Source: a virus. Taken from it: DNA of 27,015 nucleotides. The position numbers and the translations under genes are program-made. The first letter of the stretch is position 1. Each line of letters opens with the position of its first letter. This document shows, in pieces, positions 13,006-19,867 of the stretch. The DNA lies in IMG/VR virus record IMGVR_UViG_3300015371_000143, positions 1 through 27,015 of that record. The stretch is one strand, 5' to 3'. The notes under the pieces were generated by a model that was not told the DNA's origin, did no database searches, and saw only the letters and a list, made by a program, of their open reading frames with translations.

Positions 13006-14355
13006 ATGACCGCCGCCAAAACTCCCCTCCGCGCGATCGGCCTCGCGCGTCAGTCCCGCCGGGACGATGACTCCCTCTCGATCCCGCACCAGGTCGAGCG
13101 GATCACGACCGCCGCTGCGGATATGGAACTGCTGGACGTCCTGGAGGAACCCGGGACGTCGGGCGGCGCTGACCTCTCGCGTCGTCGTGGTCTGCGTCGC
13201 GCCGTCGAAATGATCGAGGACGGCGACGCCGACGTGATCGTGGCCGCGTACTTCGATCGTTTCTTTCGCGATCTGACCGTCCAGCAGGAGGTCCTTAAGC
13301 GGATCGACGCTGCTGGCGGTCGCGTGCTCGCTGTCGATATCGGCGAGATCAGTAACGGCACCGCGTCGCAGTGGATTTCGGCTACGACGATGGGCATGGT
13401 CGCGGAGTATCACCGTCGGATCACTCGCGAGAAAACGATCGATGCGAGACGCGCTGCGATCGCTCGCGGCGTCCCGACGTTCCCGAACGTGACGCCTGCC
13501 TATCAGCGCCGCGAGGACGGGACGCTGGAACCGCATCCGGTGAACGCGCCACTGGTCGCAGACGCGGTCGCGATGCGCGGCGACGGCGCCTCGTTGAGCG
13601 AGGTTCAGACGTTCCTCGCCGACAACGGGATCGACCTCAAATACTCGGCGATCCGGCGGATGCTGCGCTCGCGGATTCTGCTCGGCGAACTCCATAGCGG
13701 CCCGTTCGTGAACCTCACCGCGCACGAACCGATCGTGGACGAGGCGACGTGGCAGGCCTGCCAGGACGCGAGCGTGTCGCGTGGACGTCGCGCAAAGGTC
13801 GATCGTCTGCTCGCGCGGATGCGGCTGCTGCGCTGCGGCGGCTGCGACGCCGCGATGAGCGTCCGCCATCAGCAGAATGGCGATGGCAAGCGGCACCCCT
13901 ACTACATCTGCGGGAGCACCGACCATCGTCGCGGTCGTGCGCTGATCGCCGCAGAGCCGGTCGAGGACGCGATCCGCGATGCGGTCATCCGCGCGTCGGC
14001 CGGGATCGTCGGTCGTGCCGGGATGGACGACGAGGCCGAGGCCGCACGTCGCGCCGCGGAGCGCGACGAGGACGCACTGCAACGGGCCTTCGTCGCGTTC
14101 GAAGGGATGGAGGACGAGCAGGGCGCCCGCGATCGGCTGCTCGATCTCCGCGCAAAGCGGGACGCGTCTCGCGACCGCTACCACCGTCTACGTGCCGCCA
14201 TGAGCGCGACGCGGACGGTTACGACGGCGGCGGACTGGGACCGCCTCTCGCTCGACGCTCGGCGCGACCTGATCGAAACCTGGATCGCGTCCGCCGTCGT
14301 CGCTCCCGGGCGGGGTCCCGATCGTCTGACGATCGTCCCGCGCGAGATCGTCTAG
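13006..14355 (+). CDS. int: Large serine recombinase (phage integrase)
   Basis: 449 residues, ATG touching the previous stop. The N-terminal resolvase domain has the nucleophile Ser17 in GLARQSRRDDD, then SIPHQVERI, GTSGGADLSRR, VIVAAYFDRFFRD and GRVLAVDIGEISNGTASQW, followed by MGMVAEYHRRITREKT, helix E. The recombinase domain (about 150-260) includes SRILLGELHSGPFV. A zinc ribbon uses C277, C280, C302 and probably H307 (CGGC ... CGSTDH). The C-terminal coiled coil covers about 340-400. It joins attP to attB without host IHF. attP is not identified; flanking gaps 12380-12498 and 14356-14486 are the places to look. Confidence 0.93.
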   Translation: MTAAKTPLRAIGLARQSRRDDDSLSIPHQVERITTAAADMELLDVLEEPGTSGGADLSRRRGLRRAVEMIEDGDADVIVAAYFDRFFRDLTVQQEVLKRIDAAGGRVLAVDIGEISNGTASQWISATTMGMVAEYHRRITREKTIDARRAAIARGVPTFPNVTPAYQRREDGTLEPHPVNAPLVADAVAMRGDGASLSEVQTFLADNGIDLKYSAIRRMLRSRILLGELHSGPFVNLTAHEPIVDEATWQACQDASVSRGRRAKVDRLLARMRLLRCGGCDAAMSVRHQQNGDGKRHPYYICGSTDHRRGRALIAAEPVEDAIRDAVIRASAGIVGRAGMDDEAEAARRAAERDEDALQRAFVAFEGMEDEQGARDRLLDLRAKRDASRDRYHRLRAAMSATRTVTTAADWDRLSLDARRDLIETWIASAVVAPGRGPDRLTIVPREIV

Positions 14356-14422
14356 CAGCAGCCGCCGCGCCTCGCGATCGAGGATCGCCTGCGTCCGTGC
14401 CTCCAGCGTCGAACGGGGCACG

Positions 14423-14453
14423 GGCGCATGGCGGCGCCGTGGCGCCGTGCGCC
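14423..14453. terminator. Hairpin between integrase and repressor
   Basis: 11-bp arms (GGCGCATGGCG and CGCCGTGCGCC, one G-U pair) with a 9-base loop, in the 131-bp convergent gap 14356-14486. Without a T-run it would be an I-shaped terminator serving both the integrase (plus) and repressor (minus) units. The gap could also contain attP; nothing else is recognisable in it. Confidence 0.6.
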
Positions 14454-14486
14454 GGGTCGGACGTGGTAGCCGCTGGATTCTGATTC

Positions 14487-14762
14487 TCATGCGGCCCGCC
14501 GTTTCCGCTCCGCGTAGCGGATCGCGGCTGCGCGGAATCCCAGCAGCTCGTTCGCGTCGAGTTCGAACGCTTGCGCGAAGTGGACGACGTACCGTTCCCG
14601 CGGGATCATTACGCCGCGCTCCCAGCGATCGATCGTGGCGTGCGTCGTGTTCAGCAGGTCGGCGACGTCCTGCTGACTCAAGCCCCGCGCTAGTCGCGTT
14701 CGCTTGAACGTTGCGGCAAGGCGATTCGTGCGGGGCACGGCCTCCCTTAGCAGTGCGGCCAT
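14487..14762 (-). CDS. XRE-family repressor-like protein
   Basis: 91 residues. FKRTRLARGLSQQDVADLLN, then THATIDRWERGVMIPRERYV is a strong HTH at about residues 20-75; ELDANELLGF is the usual end of the XRE domain. The ATG at 14762 is preceded by GGGGAG at good spacing; a GTG nine codons in has AGGGAGG too close. Located between the lysis cassette and the integrase, with a 16-bp palindrome in its promoter, it is the best candidate for the immunity repressor, though it lacks a C-terminal cleavage or dimer domain. Confidence 0.85.
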   Translation of the reverse strand: MAALLREAVPRTNRLAATFKRTRLARGLSQQDVADLLNTTHATIDRWERGVMIPRERYVVHFAQAFELDANELLGFRAAAIRYAERKRRAA

Positions 14763-14807
14763 GTGGCGTCTCTCCCCGGTGCGATGGTGACTGGTTCGGC
14801 GTGCAGT

Positions 14808-14837
14808 GTTCTAGCGCACGGGGGCAATACGTTGCAA
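14808..14837 (-). promoter_or_regulatory. Possible repressor promoter
   Basis: On minus: TTGCAA (14837-14832), an 18-base spacer and TAGAAC (14813-14808), about 45 bases before the repressor ATG. The -35 lies inside the palindrome at 14833-14848, which would allow autoregulation. The -10 is weak. Confidence 0.4.
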
Positions 14838-14848
14838 ATGCATTTGCA
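14833..14848. promoter_or_regulatory. 16-bp palindromic operator candidate TGCAAATGCATTTGCA
   Basis: A perfect dyad, strikingly AT-rich for this genome, 71-86 bases upstream of the repressor start. Palindromes of this size are typical binding sites of dimeric XRE repressors. Confidence 0.65.
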
Positions 14849-14863
14849 GCTCGAACGGGGAGT

Positions 14864-14894
14864 CGGAAAACCGCTGCGCTGGTCTGGTTTTCCG
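14864..14894. terminator. Hairpin CGGAAAACC / GGTTTTCCG
   Basis: 9-bp perfect arms and a 13-base loop downstream (on minus) of the late operon's last gene, so it could end late transcription before the repressor. It could equally be part of the operator cluster. Confidence 0.5.
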
Positions 14895-14897
14895 TTC

Positions 14898-14911
14898 ACG
14901 TCGGCCGACGT
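14898..14911. other. 14-bp palindrome ACGTCGGCCGACGT
   Basis: Perfect dyad in the same 221-bp gap (14763-14983) as the operator candidate and the 9-bp-arm hairpin. The rest of the gap shows no gene. Confidence 0.45.
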
Positions 14912-14983
14912 TTGTTTGACGTCGAGTTTGTCCCCCTGCGCGGGAATCGGCAAACCCGGGCGACGAGCGCCGCGAGGACTACG

Positions 14984-15148
14984 TCATTTGTCGCGGTTCG
15001 TGCGGCCGTTCGTCCGTTCGTAGAGCCTGATCCACTCCTCGATCCGGATTACCTTCTCGCGCGTCCGCCCGAGCAGAATCGCGAGCGCGACGATCGCTGC
15101 CGTCGTGGTCGAGTGGATAGCCACCAGCGCCTCGGTTTCGCGGCTCAT
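14984..15148 (-). CDS. Small one-TM protein (holin-like)
   Basis: 54 residues, ATGA overlap with the endolysin. Polar N-terminus, one membrane segment (about residues 13-27, STTTAAIVALAILLG), then a charged helix (REKVIRIEEWIRLYERTNGR). This size and its place straight after a peptidoglycan hydrolase fit a single-TM holin of the late lysis cassette. Last gene of the late operon. Function inferred from position and topology. Confidence 0.65.
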   Translation of the reverse strand: MSRETEALVAIHSTTTAAIVALAILLGRTREKVIRIEEWIRLYERTNGRTNRDK

Positions 15149-16065
15149 GGCTCCGCGACGCGAACGAACACCGTTGCCTGCTCCGAACGCGAGCGCGAGC
15201 GGCGCATCACCTGCCCGCCGTTCGAATCGTTCGACGTGGACGTGTTCCCCTCGATCGCGGAGAACTGCTGCGCGGCCGTCCACTTTTCGAAGATCCCGAC
15301 GTGGTCGTAGATCGTGTCCCATGCCCAGTCGTAACAGACGAGGTCGCCGGGGATCGGGTCGTCGGTCGTCTTGAGGCCGTATCGACCGGCGCGAGCGTCG
15401 GCGACGATGTAGGGCACATACGAGTACCGCGATCCCTTGACGAACGCGGGCGAGTCGCGGTCGTCGGCGGTTTCGAACGCCCACGTTGCGAAGATCGCGC
15501 ACCACGGCTGCCCGTTGAATGCGCCGTACCACTCTGCATATTTGTTCAGGTTCGATCCGGCCGGGGATTCCTTGTAGCCGAGTTGCGAGATCGCGTGATC
15601 GAGCGCGGCGACGCGGAGCGCACCGCCAGCGTCCGGCGCTGGTTCCGACCCCTTGAACATCGCCCACGCCTTGTTCAGCAGTGACACGGCGTAGGCGTCC
15701 ATCGCTGGTTCGCCCTGGTGCGGCAGGCCTTGCGGAATGCGGATCGATCGCAACGTCTTGAACGTTTTCTCGCCGATCCAGCCCGTAGCGTCTAGGTGCT
15801 GCTGACGCTGGACGCCCGCGATTCCGGTATCGACAACGTCCGGCCCGTTACCGTGCGCGAATCCGTTCGAATACGCCTGATCGAACTCCTGCCACGGCCA
15901 GCGTCCCGCGCGTGAGACGGTTCGTTTGTACGCCTCGACGTCCGGGCCGTCCATACTCGGTCGCTTACCGCAGTCCGACGCATCGGGTGGATAGAGCGGA
16001 CGCGGAAAGCCGTCCACCTTGACCATCGGCCCGCCCGGGTATCCGTGGTCGTAGTCCCACATCAT
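15145..16065 (-). CDS. Endolysin with C-terminal CHAP amidase/peptidase domain
   Basis: 306 residues from the ATG at 16065 (ATGA overlap). The first half (SMDGPDVEAYKRTVSRAGRW, FDQAYSNGFAHG, GIAGVQRQQHLDATGWIGEK, FKTLRSIRI) reads like a peptidoglycan-binding domain with the 'GV..fQ....L..tG.ig..T...L' pattern. The second half is a CHAP/NlpC-like cysteine peptidase: WCAIFATWAFE with the nucleophile Cys, GDLVCYDW, and YDHVGIFEKWTAA with the catalytic His, then SAIEGNTS. It would cleave host peptidoglycan at lysis after the holin opens the membrane, or work from the tail tip at entry. Confidence 0.88.
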   Translation of the reverse strand: MMWDYDHGYPGGPMVKVDGFPRPLYPPDASDCGKRPSMDGPDVEAYKRTVSRAGRWPWQEFDQAYSNGFAHGNGPDVVDTGIAGVQRQQHLDATGWIGEKTFKTLRSIRIPQGLPHQGEPAMDAYAVSLLNKAWAMFKGSEPAPDAGGALRVAALDHAISQLGYKESPAGSNLNKYAEWYGAFNGQPWCAIFATWAFETADDRDSPAFVKGSRYSYVPYIVADARAGRYGLKTTDDPIPGDLVCYDWAWDTIYDHVGIFEKWTAAQQFSAIEGNTSTSNDSNGGQVMRRSRSRSEQATVFVRVAEP

Positions 16066-16835
16066 GCGATCCCGTACAGGGAGAGCCGCGATCCGGCGAC
16101 GAACTGACCAGCCGCGGGAAAGAACGTGATCCGGTTCAGCGCCGCAAGCGATTTCCAGTGACCCTCGACAAACTGAATGATCGGCGCCGTGCCGCCGTGT
16201 CCGGATCGACCACGGAACCCCTTGTAAAACGCGGCAACGGAGTAGTACGGAATCGAGAGATCGAACGTCGAGAAAACGTTCGCCGGGTCGCCCGTATAGG
16301 TCGTCTGCGCGACGTTGACGTAGTCCGCTTCGCCGCTCGTTGACGTCGGTGCGCCCGTGCCGACGAGGACCTCCCATCGGTACTGAATCGCGCCGGAGTC
16401 GTTGTTAAAGCGGCAACGCACGACGCCCGCGGCCGGGTCGTTGCAGCGCAGCATTCCCGTTACGCGCAGCTCGCGGAACGTCGCCGGGATCGCCTGAAAA
16501 TCCATGTTCGCGGCGGCGGCGCCAAGGATCTTTTCCTCGATCAGCGAAATGCCGACGGAAACCACCTGCGGCGCCCATTTGACCTTGTTCGGCTGCGCCG
16601 GATCTGCGGTGAGGACGTCGCCGAGGGTCGCGCTCGCGGCGAGTCGAGCGACGGCGTCGGGACCGCTGCCGACGAGTAGATCGCCGGGTGCGTCGATGAC
16701 GCTAACCATCACCGGATCGGGCAAACCGTCGATGACCTGCTCCGTCTTGAGCGCGAGTTCGTGCATATCGGTCGGAACGTCGGCCGGGTCGGTCGGCTCC
16801 GGATACGGCAATTGATAGGTCGGCGTTGTGCCCAT
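16062..16835 (-). CDS. Tail fibre / receptor-binding protein
   Basis: 257 residues; the ATG at 16835 has AAGGAGG just upstream. It begins GTTPTYQLPYPEPTDPADVP, DMHELALKTEQVI, the usual start of actinophage tail fibres and minor tail proteins ('..yglpyp...d...d...LA..vE..i'). The rest is beta-rich with no catalytic motif (YRWEVLVGTGAPTSTSG, SIPYYSVAAFYKGF). It follows a collagen-like protein and precedes the endolysin, as expected for the host-recognition end of the tail operon. Confidence 0.75.
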   Translation of the reverse strand: MGTTPTYQLPYPEPTDPADVPTDMHELALKTEQVIDGLPDPVMVSVIDAPGDLLVGSGPDAVARLAASATLGDVLTADPAQPNKVKWAPQVVSVGISLIEEKILGAAAANMDFQAIPATFRELRVTGMLRCNDPAAGVVRCRFNNDSGAIQYRWEVLVGTGAPTSTSGEADYVNVAQTTYTGDPANVFSTFDLSIPYYSVAAFYKGFRGRSGHGGTAPIIQFVEGHWKSLAALNRITFFPAAGQFVAGSRLSLYGIA

Positions 16836-16845
16836 TCGTCCCTCC

Positions 16846-17865
16846 TTAGGGTTCGATCGCGTGAAAGTGAAACGTGACGTCCACAAAGTTTCCGGTGCCG
16901 TCCACGACGTAGATCACGCTTGAGCCTGCGGCCTGCGCGCCGAGTTCGACGTGCGACCGTGTCGCGTTGCCCGGTGCGGTCTGACAGACGACGACGGGCG
17001 TCACGGTGAACGCGGGCGAGTACGTGACCGTGTATTGACCGATCCCGTTACGGACGACGGTGAATCCGGTTCCGGCGATGATCGCCCCGTTTGCACCGTT
17101 GACGATGCCGCGCACGACCTTGAGCGCGCTGCCACCGCCGGACGGCGTTTGCCAACCGGTCGCGTAGTCGGCGCCGCTCGTTTTCGTGAGAACTTGCCCG
17201 GTCGCACCACCAGCCGGGACGCCCGGGCCTGCGGGTCCCGTTGCGCCAGCGGGTCCTTGCGCGCCAGTCGTTCCTTGCGGTCCCTGCGCGCCCGCGGGTC
17301 CTTGCGCGCCAGTGTCGCCCTTCGGTCCCTGCGCGCCAGTCGCGCCTTGCGGTCCCTGCGATCCGGTCGCGCCAGCGGGACCTTGCGCACCAGTCGCGCC
17401 AGCGGGTCCTTGCGCGCCGGTCGTTCCGGTCGGGCCTCTCAAGTTGCCGCGCAACGCCCACGCCGTCGCGGTCGTCTGTTCGTAGTAGTCGCCGTTCGCG
17501 GAGTTCAGGTACCAGTCGCCGACGATCGAGTTCCCGACGGGACCTGCCGGAGGGACGCCTGCTCCGGTGAACCAGCGCTCGCCAGGGGTTCCGGGCGGGC
17601 CGGGGGTGCCGCTACTCGCGATGCCGCCGACGTCACCGATCGCGAGCACCTGCGACGGCGCGACGAGGCAGTAACACGGTTTGCCGACGGTCGGCGTATA
17701 CGACGCCAGTCGCGCGATCGTGACTTGACCGGCAGCGCCGAAATCGACGGTGACGTGCGTCGTGTCGGGAATCGCGGTGACGTTGCCGACGAGCATTCCG
17801 AACTCGGGCGTCTGTAGACGCTCGCGCAGGACGTAGGGCAGCGTTCGCGTAAACGGAATGCTCAC
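16846..17865 (-). CDS. Tail protein with collagen-like repeats
   Basis: 339 residues if started at GTG 17865 (GTGA overlap); an ATG at 17883 is also in frame. N-terminal about 90 residues form a beta domain ([18 protein letters not shown]); then [11 protein letters not shown] and an uninterrupted run of 24 Gly-X-Y triplets (for example [18 protein letters not shown]), encoded at about 17214-17434; then a C-terminal beta domain. Such trimeric collagen-like stalks are common in phage fibres. It probably forms the shaft of a side fibre. The repeat is the most repetitive coding DNA in the window and may vary in length between relatives. Confidence 0.85.
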   Translation of the reverse strand: MSIPFTRTLPYVLRERLQTPEFGMLVGNVTAIPDTTHVTVDFGAAGQVTIARLASYTPTVGKPCYCLVAPSQVLAIGDVGGIASSGTPGPPGTPGERWFTGAGVPPAGPVGNSIVGDWYLNSANGDYYEQTTATAWALRGNLRGPTGTTGAQGPAGATGAQGPAGATGSQGPQGATGAQGPKGDTGAQGPAGAQGPQGTTGAQGPAGATGPAGPGVPAGGATGQVLTKTSGADYATGWQTPSGGGSALKVVRGIVNGANGAIIAGTGFTVVRNGIGQYTVTYSPAFTVTPVVVCQTAPGNATRSHVELGAQAAGSSVIYVVDGTGNFVDVTFHFHAIEP

Positions 17866-19034
17866 GGTGCGACCACCTGCCATTCGGACGACGCGGGAAC
17901 GTAGCGCTGGAACGTCGGCTCAAGGACCGGGATCAGCTCGACTAGCTGCGCGGTCGTCGTCAGTTCCAGCCGACCATCGACGCCGAGGCCGAGTCGCACG
18001 GCGTTGACGGTTTGCAGTTCGCTGCGTCCGTCCGGGTGGACGATCTCGACCACGTCGCCCGGTTCAATCGCCGGGTTCGGAATGCTCGTTAGCGCCAGCG
18101 TCCGCGAGAGGCCGACGCGCTGGTTCAGTCGTGCGCGTGCGGCGCCGTCGGCTTGCGCTTGCGTCTGGACGGACGTCGTCTGCTCGATCTGCGGGATTCG
18201 GCCCATGGGACCGCCCCAGCGAACGGGACTGGTCGGGACGTCGTAGGTTGCGAGTGAGATCGTCGGTGGTAGCGCCGCGTTCGCTTGCCCGCGTAGCAGG
18301 ACGCCGTTTCGAACGCTCGACCGGTCTAGCGTCTCGGTCGCCTCGATCATCGACCCGCGGTCGCCAGCGTCGATCGTCCAGACGGACGCGCCCGCGACGG
18401 TGTCGTGCGGGCGAATGACGAAATCGCCGAGGTGGTCGAAGTACGCCTCGGCTGCGACTGCGGCCGCGAGATCGGCGACGGCGGCTGCGCGGTCCTGCGA
18501 GTAGACGGTGTCGATCAGCGTCGGCTCCGTCGTCGGGTTCGTAAGGACGTGGTACGCGATCGTGTTCCCGAACACCTGATAGACGGCGTCGTGCGCAGCG
18601 TTCGACGGCTTGAGGCCCGTCGGGTCCCAGGGTGCGAGGAACTGTTCGTCCGCGATCTGCGCCATGCGGTCGGCGAGGTTCAGCGACGCTTGCCCCTGGA
18701 GTTCCGCCCAGGAGATCGTCTCGACGCGGAAGCGGCCGAGCGCAACGCGCTCGATCGTCCCATCGGCGTACTGGATGCCGCGCTCGATCGAGCAGTAACC
18801 GCCGAACGGCAGCTCGCGGATGACGTCGCGCGTCTCGTCGTCCTCCAGCGCGAACGTGACGTCAAGCGTTGCCGTGCGCCGCGTGCGTGCGTCGCGGTCG
18901 ATCGTCACCGATCCACCGATCACCGGGACCGCGATCGGCGTCGCGAGGTCGGACGGGCGGTAGACGTAGGCGGCGACCGAGATCGTATGCGTCTCGCGGA
19001 TCGCTTCCAGGAATCGGGCGCTGACAGTCAGCAC
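17862..19034 (-). CDS. Baseplate/hub minor tail protein, resembling DUF5047
   Basis: 390 residues; GTG at 19034 overlaps the previous stop by one base (TAGTG), so the 573-residue open frame is cut back. RFLEAIRETHTISVAAYVYR, PVIGGSVTIDRDARTRRTAT are the pattern of the DUF5047 family seen in actinophage tail operons. Later segments (RPHDTVAGASVWTIDAGD, NPAIEPGDVVEIVHPDGRSE, LGVDGRLELTTTAQL) resemble hub domains of the gp27/gpD type. It probably sits below the distal tail protein at the tail tip. Confidence 0.75.
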   Translation of the reverse strand: MLTVSARFLEAIRETHTISVAAYVYRPSDLATPIAVPVIGGSVTIDRDARTRRTATLDVTFALEDDETRDVIRELPFGGYCSIERGIQYADGTIERVALGRFRVETISWAELQGQASLNLADRMAQIADEQFLAPWDPTGLKPSNAAHDAVYQVFGNTIAYHVLTNPTTEPTLIDTVYSQDRAAAVADLAAAVAAEAYFDHLGDFVIRPHDTVAGASVWTIDAGDRGSMIEATETLDRSSVRNGVLLRGQANAALPPTISLATYDVPTSPVRWGGPMGRIPQIEQTTSVQTQAQADGAARARLNQRVGLSRTLALTSIPNPAIEPGDVVEIVHPDGRSELQTVNAVRLGLGVDGRLELTTTAQLVELIPVLEPTFQRYVPASSEWQVVAP

Positions 19035-19867
19035 TAGACGTCGCTCGGTAGCCAGGGGACGAACGGACCGATAGCGCCGCCCGTATAGGCGAGTTCGTCG
19101 TAGGTGCCGACCGCGGCCTTGAGCGCGGCGTAGGTGGCATACGTCGCCTTTACGTGGTCGTAGGTGTTCGGCGCGAGCGGGACGTAGATCGCCGGATCGG
19201 GCCGTTCCACCTGGACGCAGGCGATGCGGAAGCGACGCTGCGGGTCGTAGCCGTAGCCGGAAATGCGCTCCTCGACAAACGACGTGAGGTCGAGATAGAG
19301 GTTTCCGATCCCGAGGTCGGGCGTCGTCCGCAGTAGGAACGGATAGCCGGACCCGAACAGGGCGCGCATCCGGTCGCGTTCGGTCAACGTCTCGGCGAGG
19401 ACGATCAGTTCCGCCGCGGGCGTCCACGCGGGCAGGCTGGTCACGACGGGCGCGCGTCTGTTCAGGACGCGATGGATCGCGGTCGCGGCGTCGAACGTCA
19501 ACTCGCGCAGCGATTCGATCACCGTCGGCAGCGAGTTCGTCGGGCGTGCGAGATCGACCAGCCATGCCTCGCAGTCGTCCCATACCAGCGTGAACGTTGC
19601 CGTTGCCGTGCCGACGATCGTCGTTCCGTCGTAGACGGTCGCGGTGTAGGTGAGTTGCAGGTCGAACGGCGCCTCGTAATCGCGGACGACGAGCGACGTC
19701 GTATCGGCGGGCACGGGCGTATCGACGGCGCCGCGCACGCCCGCCTCGTTGCCCGAGGGAGCGGTGCGAAAGATCGAGTACGTGTCGGCGGTCGCGGGAA
19801 TGCCGCTGAGGACGATCCGCGCCGCGTAACGGTTCGCGTCCAGCGTGATCGCCAGCCCGAGCGCCAT
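19034..19867 (-). CDS. Minor tail / distal tail-like protein
   Basis: 277 residues, ATG overlapping the tape measure stop (TAATG). Beta-rich N-terminal domain (RYAARIVLSGIPATADTYSI, LTYTATVYDGTTIVGTATAT; fibronectin-III-like spacing) followed by WDDCEAWLVDLARPT and a second domain (LPAWTPAAELIVLAETLTER, PDLGIGNLYLDLTSF). The place right after the tape measure is that of the distal tail protein in siphophages, so this is the likely role. No enzymatic motif. Confidence 0.7.
   Translation of the reverse strand: MALGLAITLDANRYAARIVLSGIPATADTYSIFRTAPSGNEAGVRGAVDTPVPADTTSLVVRDYEAPFDLQLTYTATVYDGTTIVGTATATFTLVWDDCEAWLVDLARPTNSLPTVIESLRELTFDAATAIHRVLNRRAPVVTSLPAWTPAAELIVLAETLTERDRMRALFGSGYPFLLRTTPDLGIGNLYLDLTSFVEERISGYGYDPQRRFRIACVQVERPDPAIYVPLAPNTYDHVKATYATYAALKAAVGTYDELAYTGGAIGPFVPWLPSDV

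Noticed and set aside
12376-14184. 602-codon minus frame opposite the integrase
   Set aside because: Antisense to a clearly functional serine recombinase; composition is that of a shadow frame.
14188-14490. 100-residue minus ORF whose ATG overlaps the repressor stop (ATGA), antisense to the integrase end
   Set aside because: The coupling-type overlap is tempting, but the product is mostly Arg/Pro-rich and 168 bases lie antisense to conserved integrase sequence; more likely a shadow.
17180-17440. CRISPR-like short repeat array
   Set aside because: The repeats are codons for Gly-X-Y triplets in an open frame with no spacer structure.
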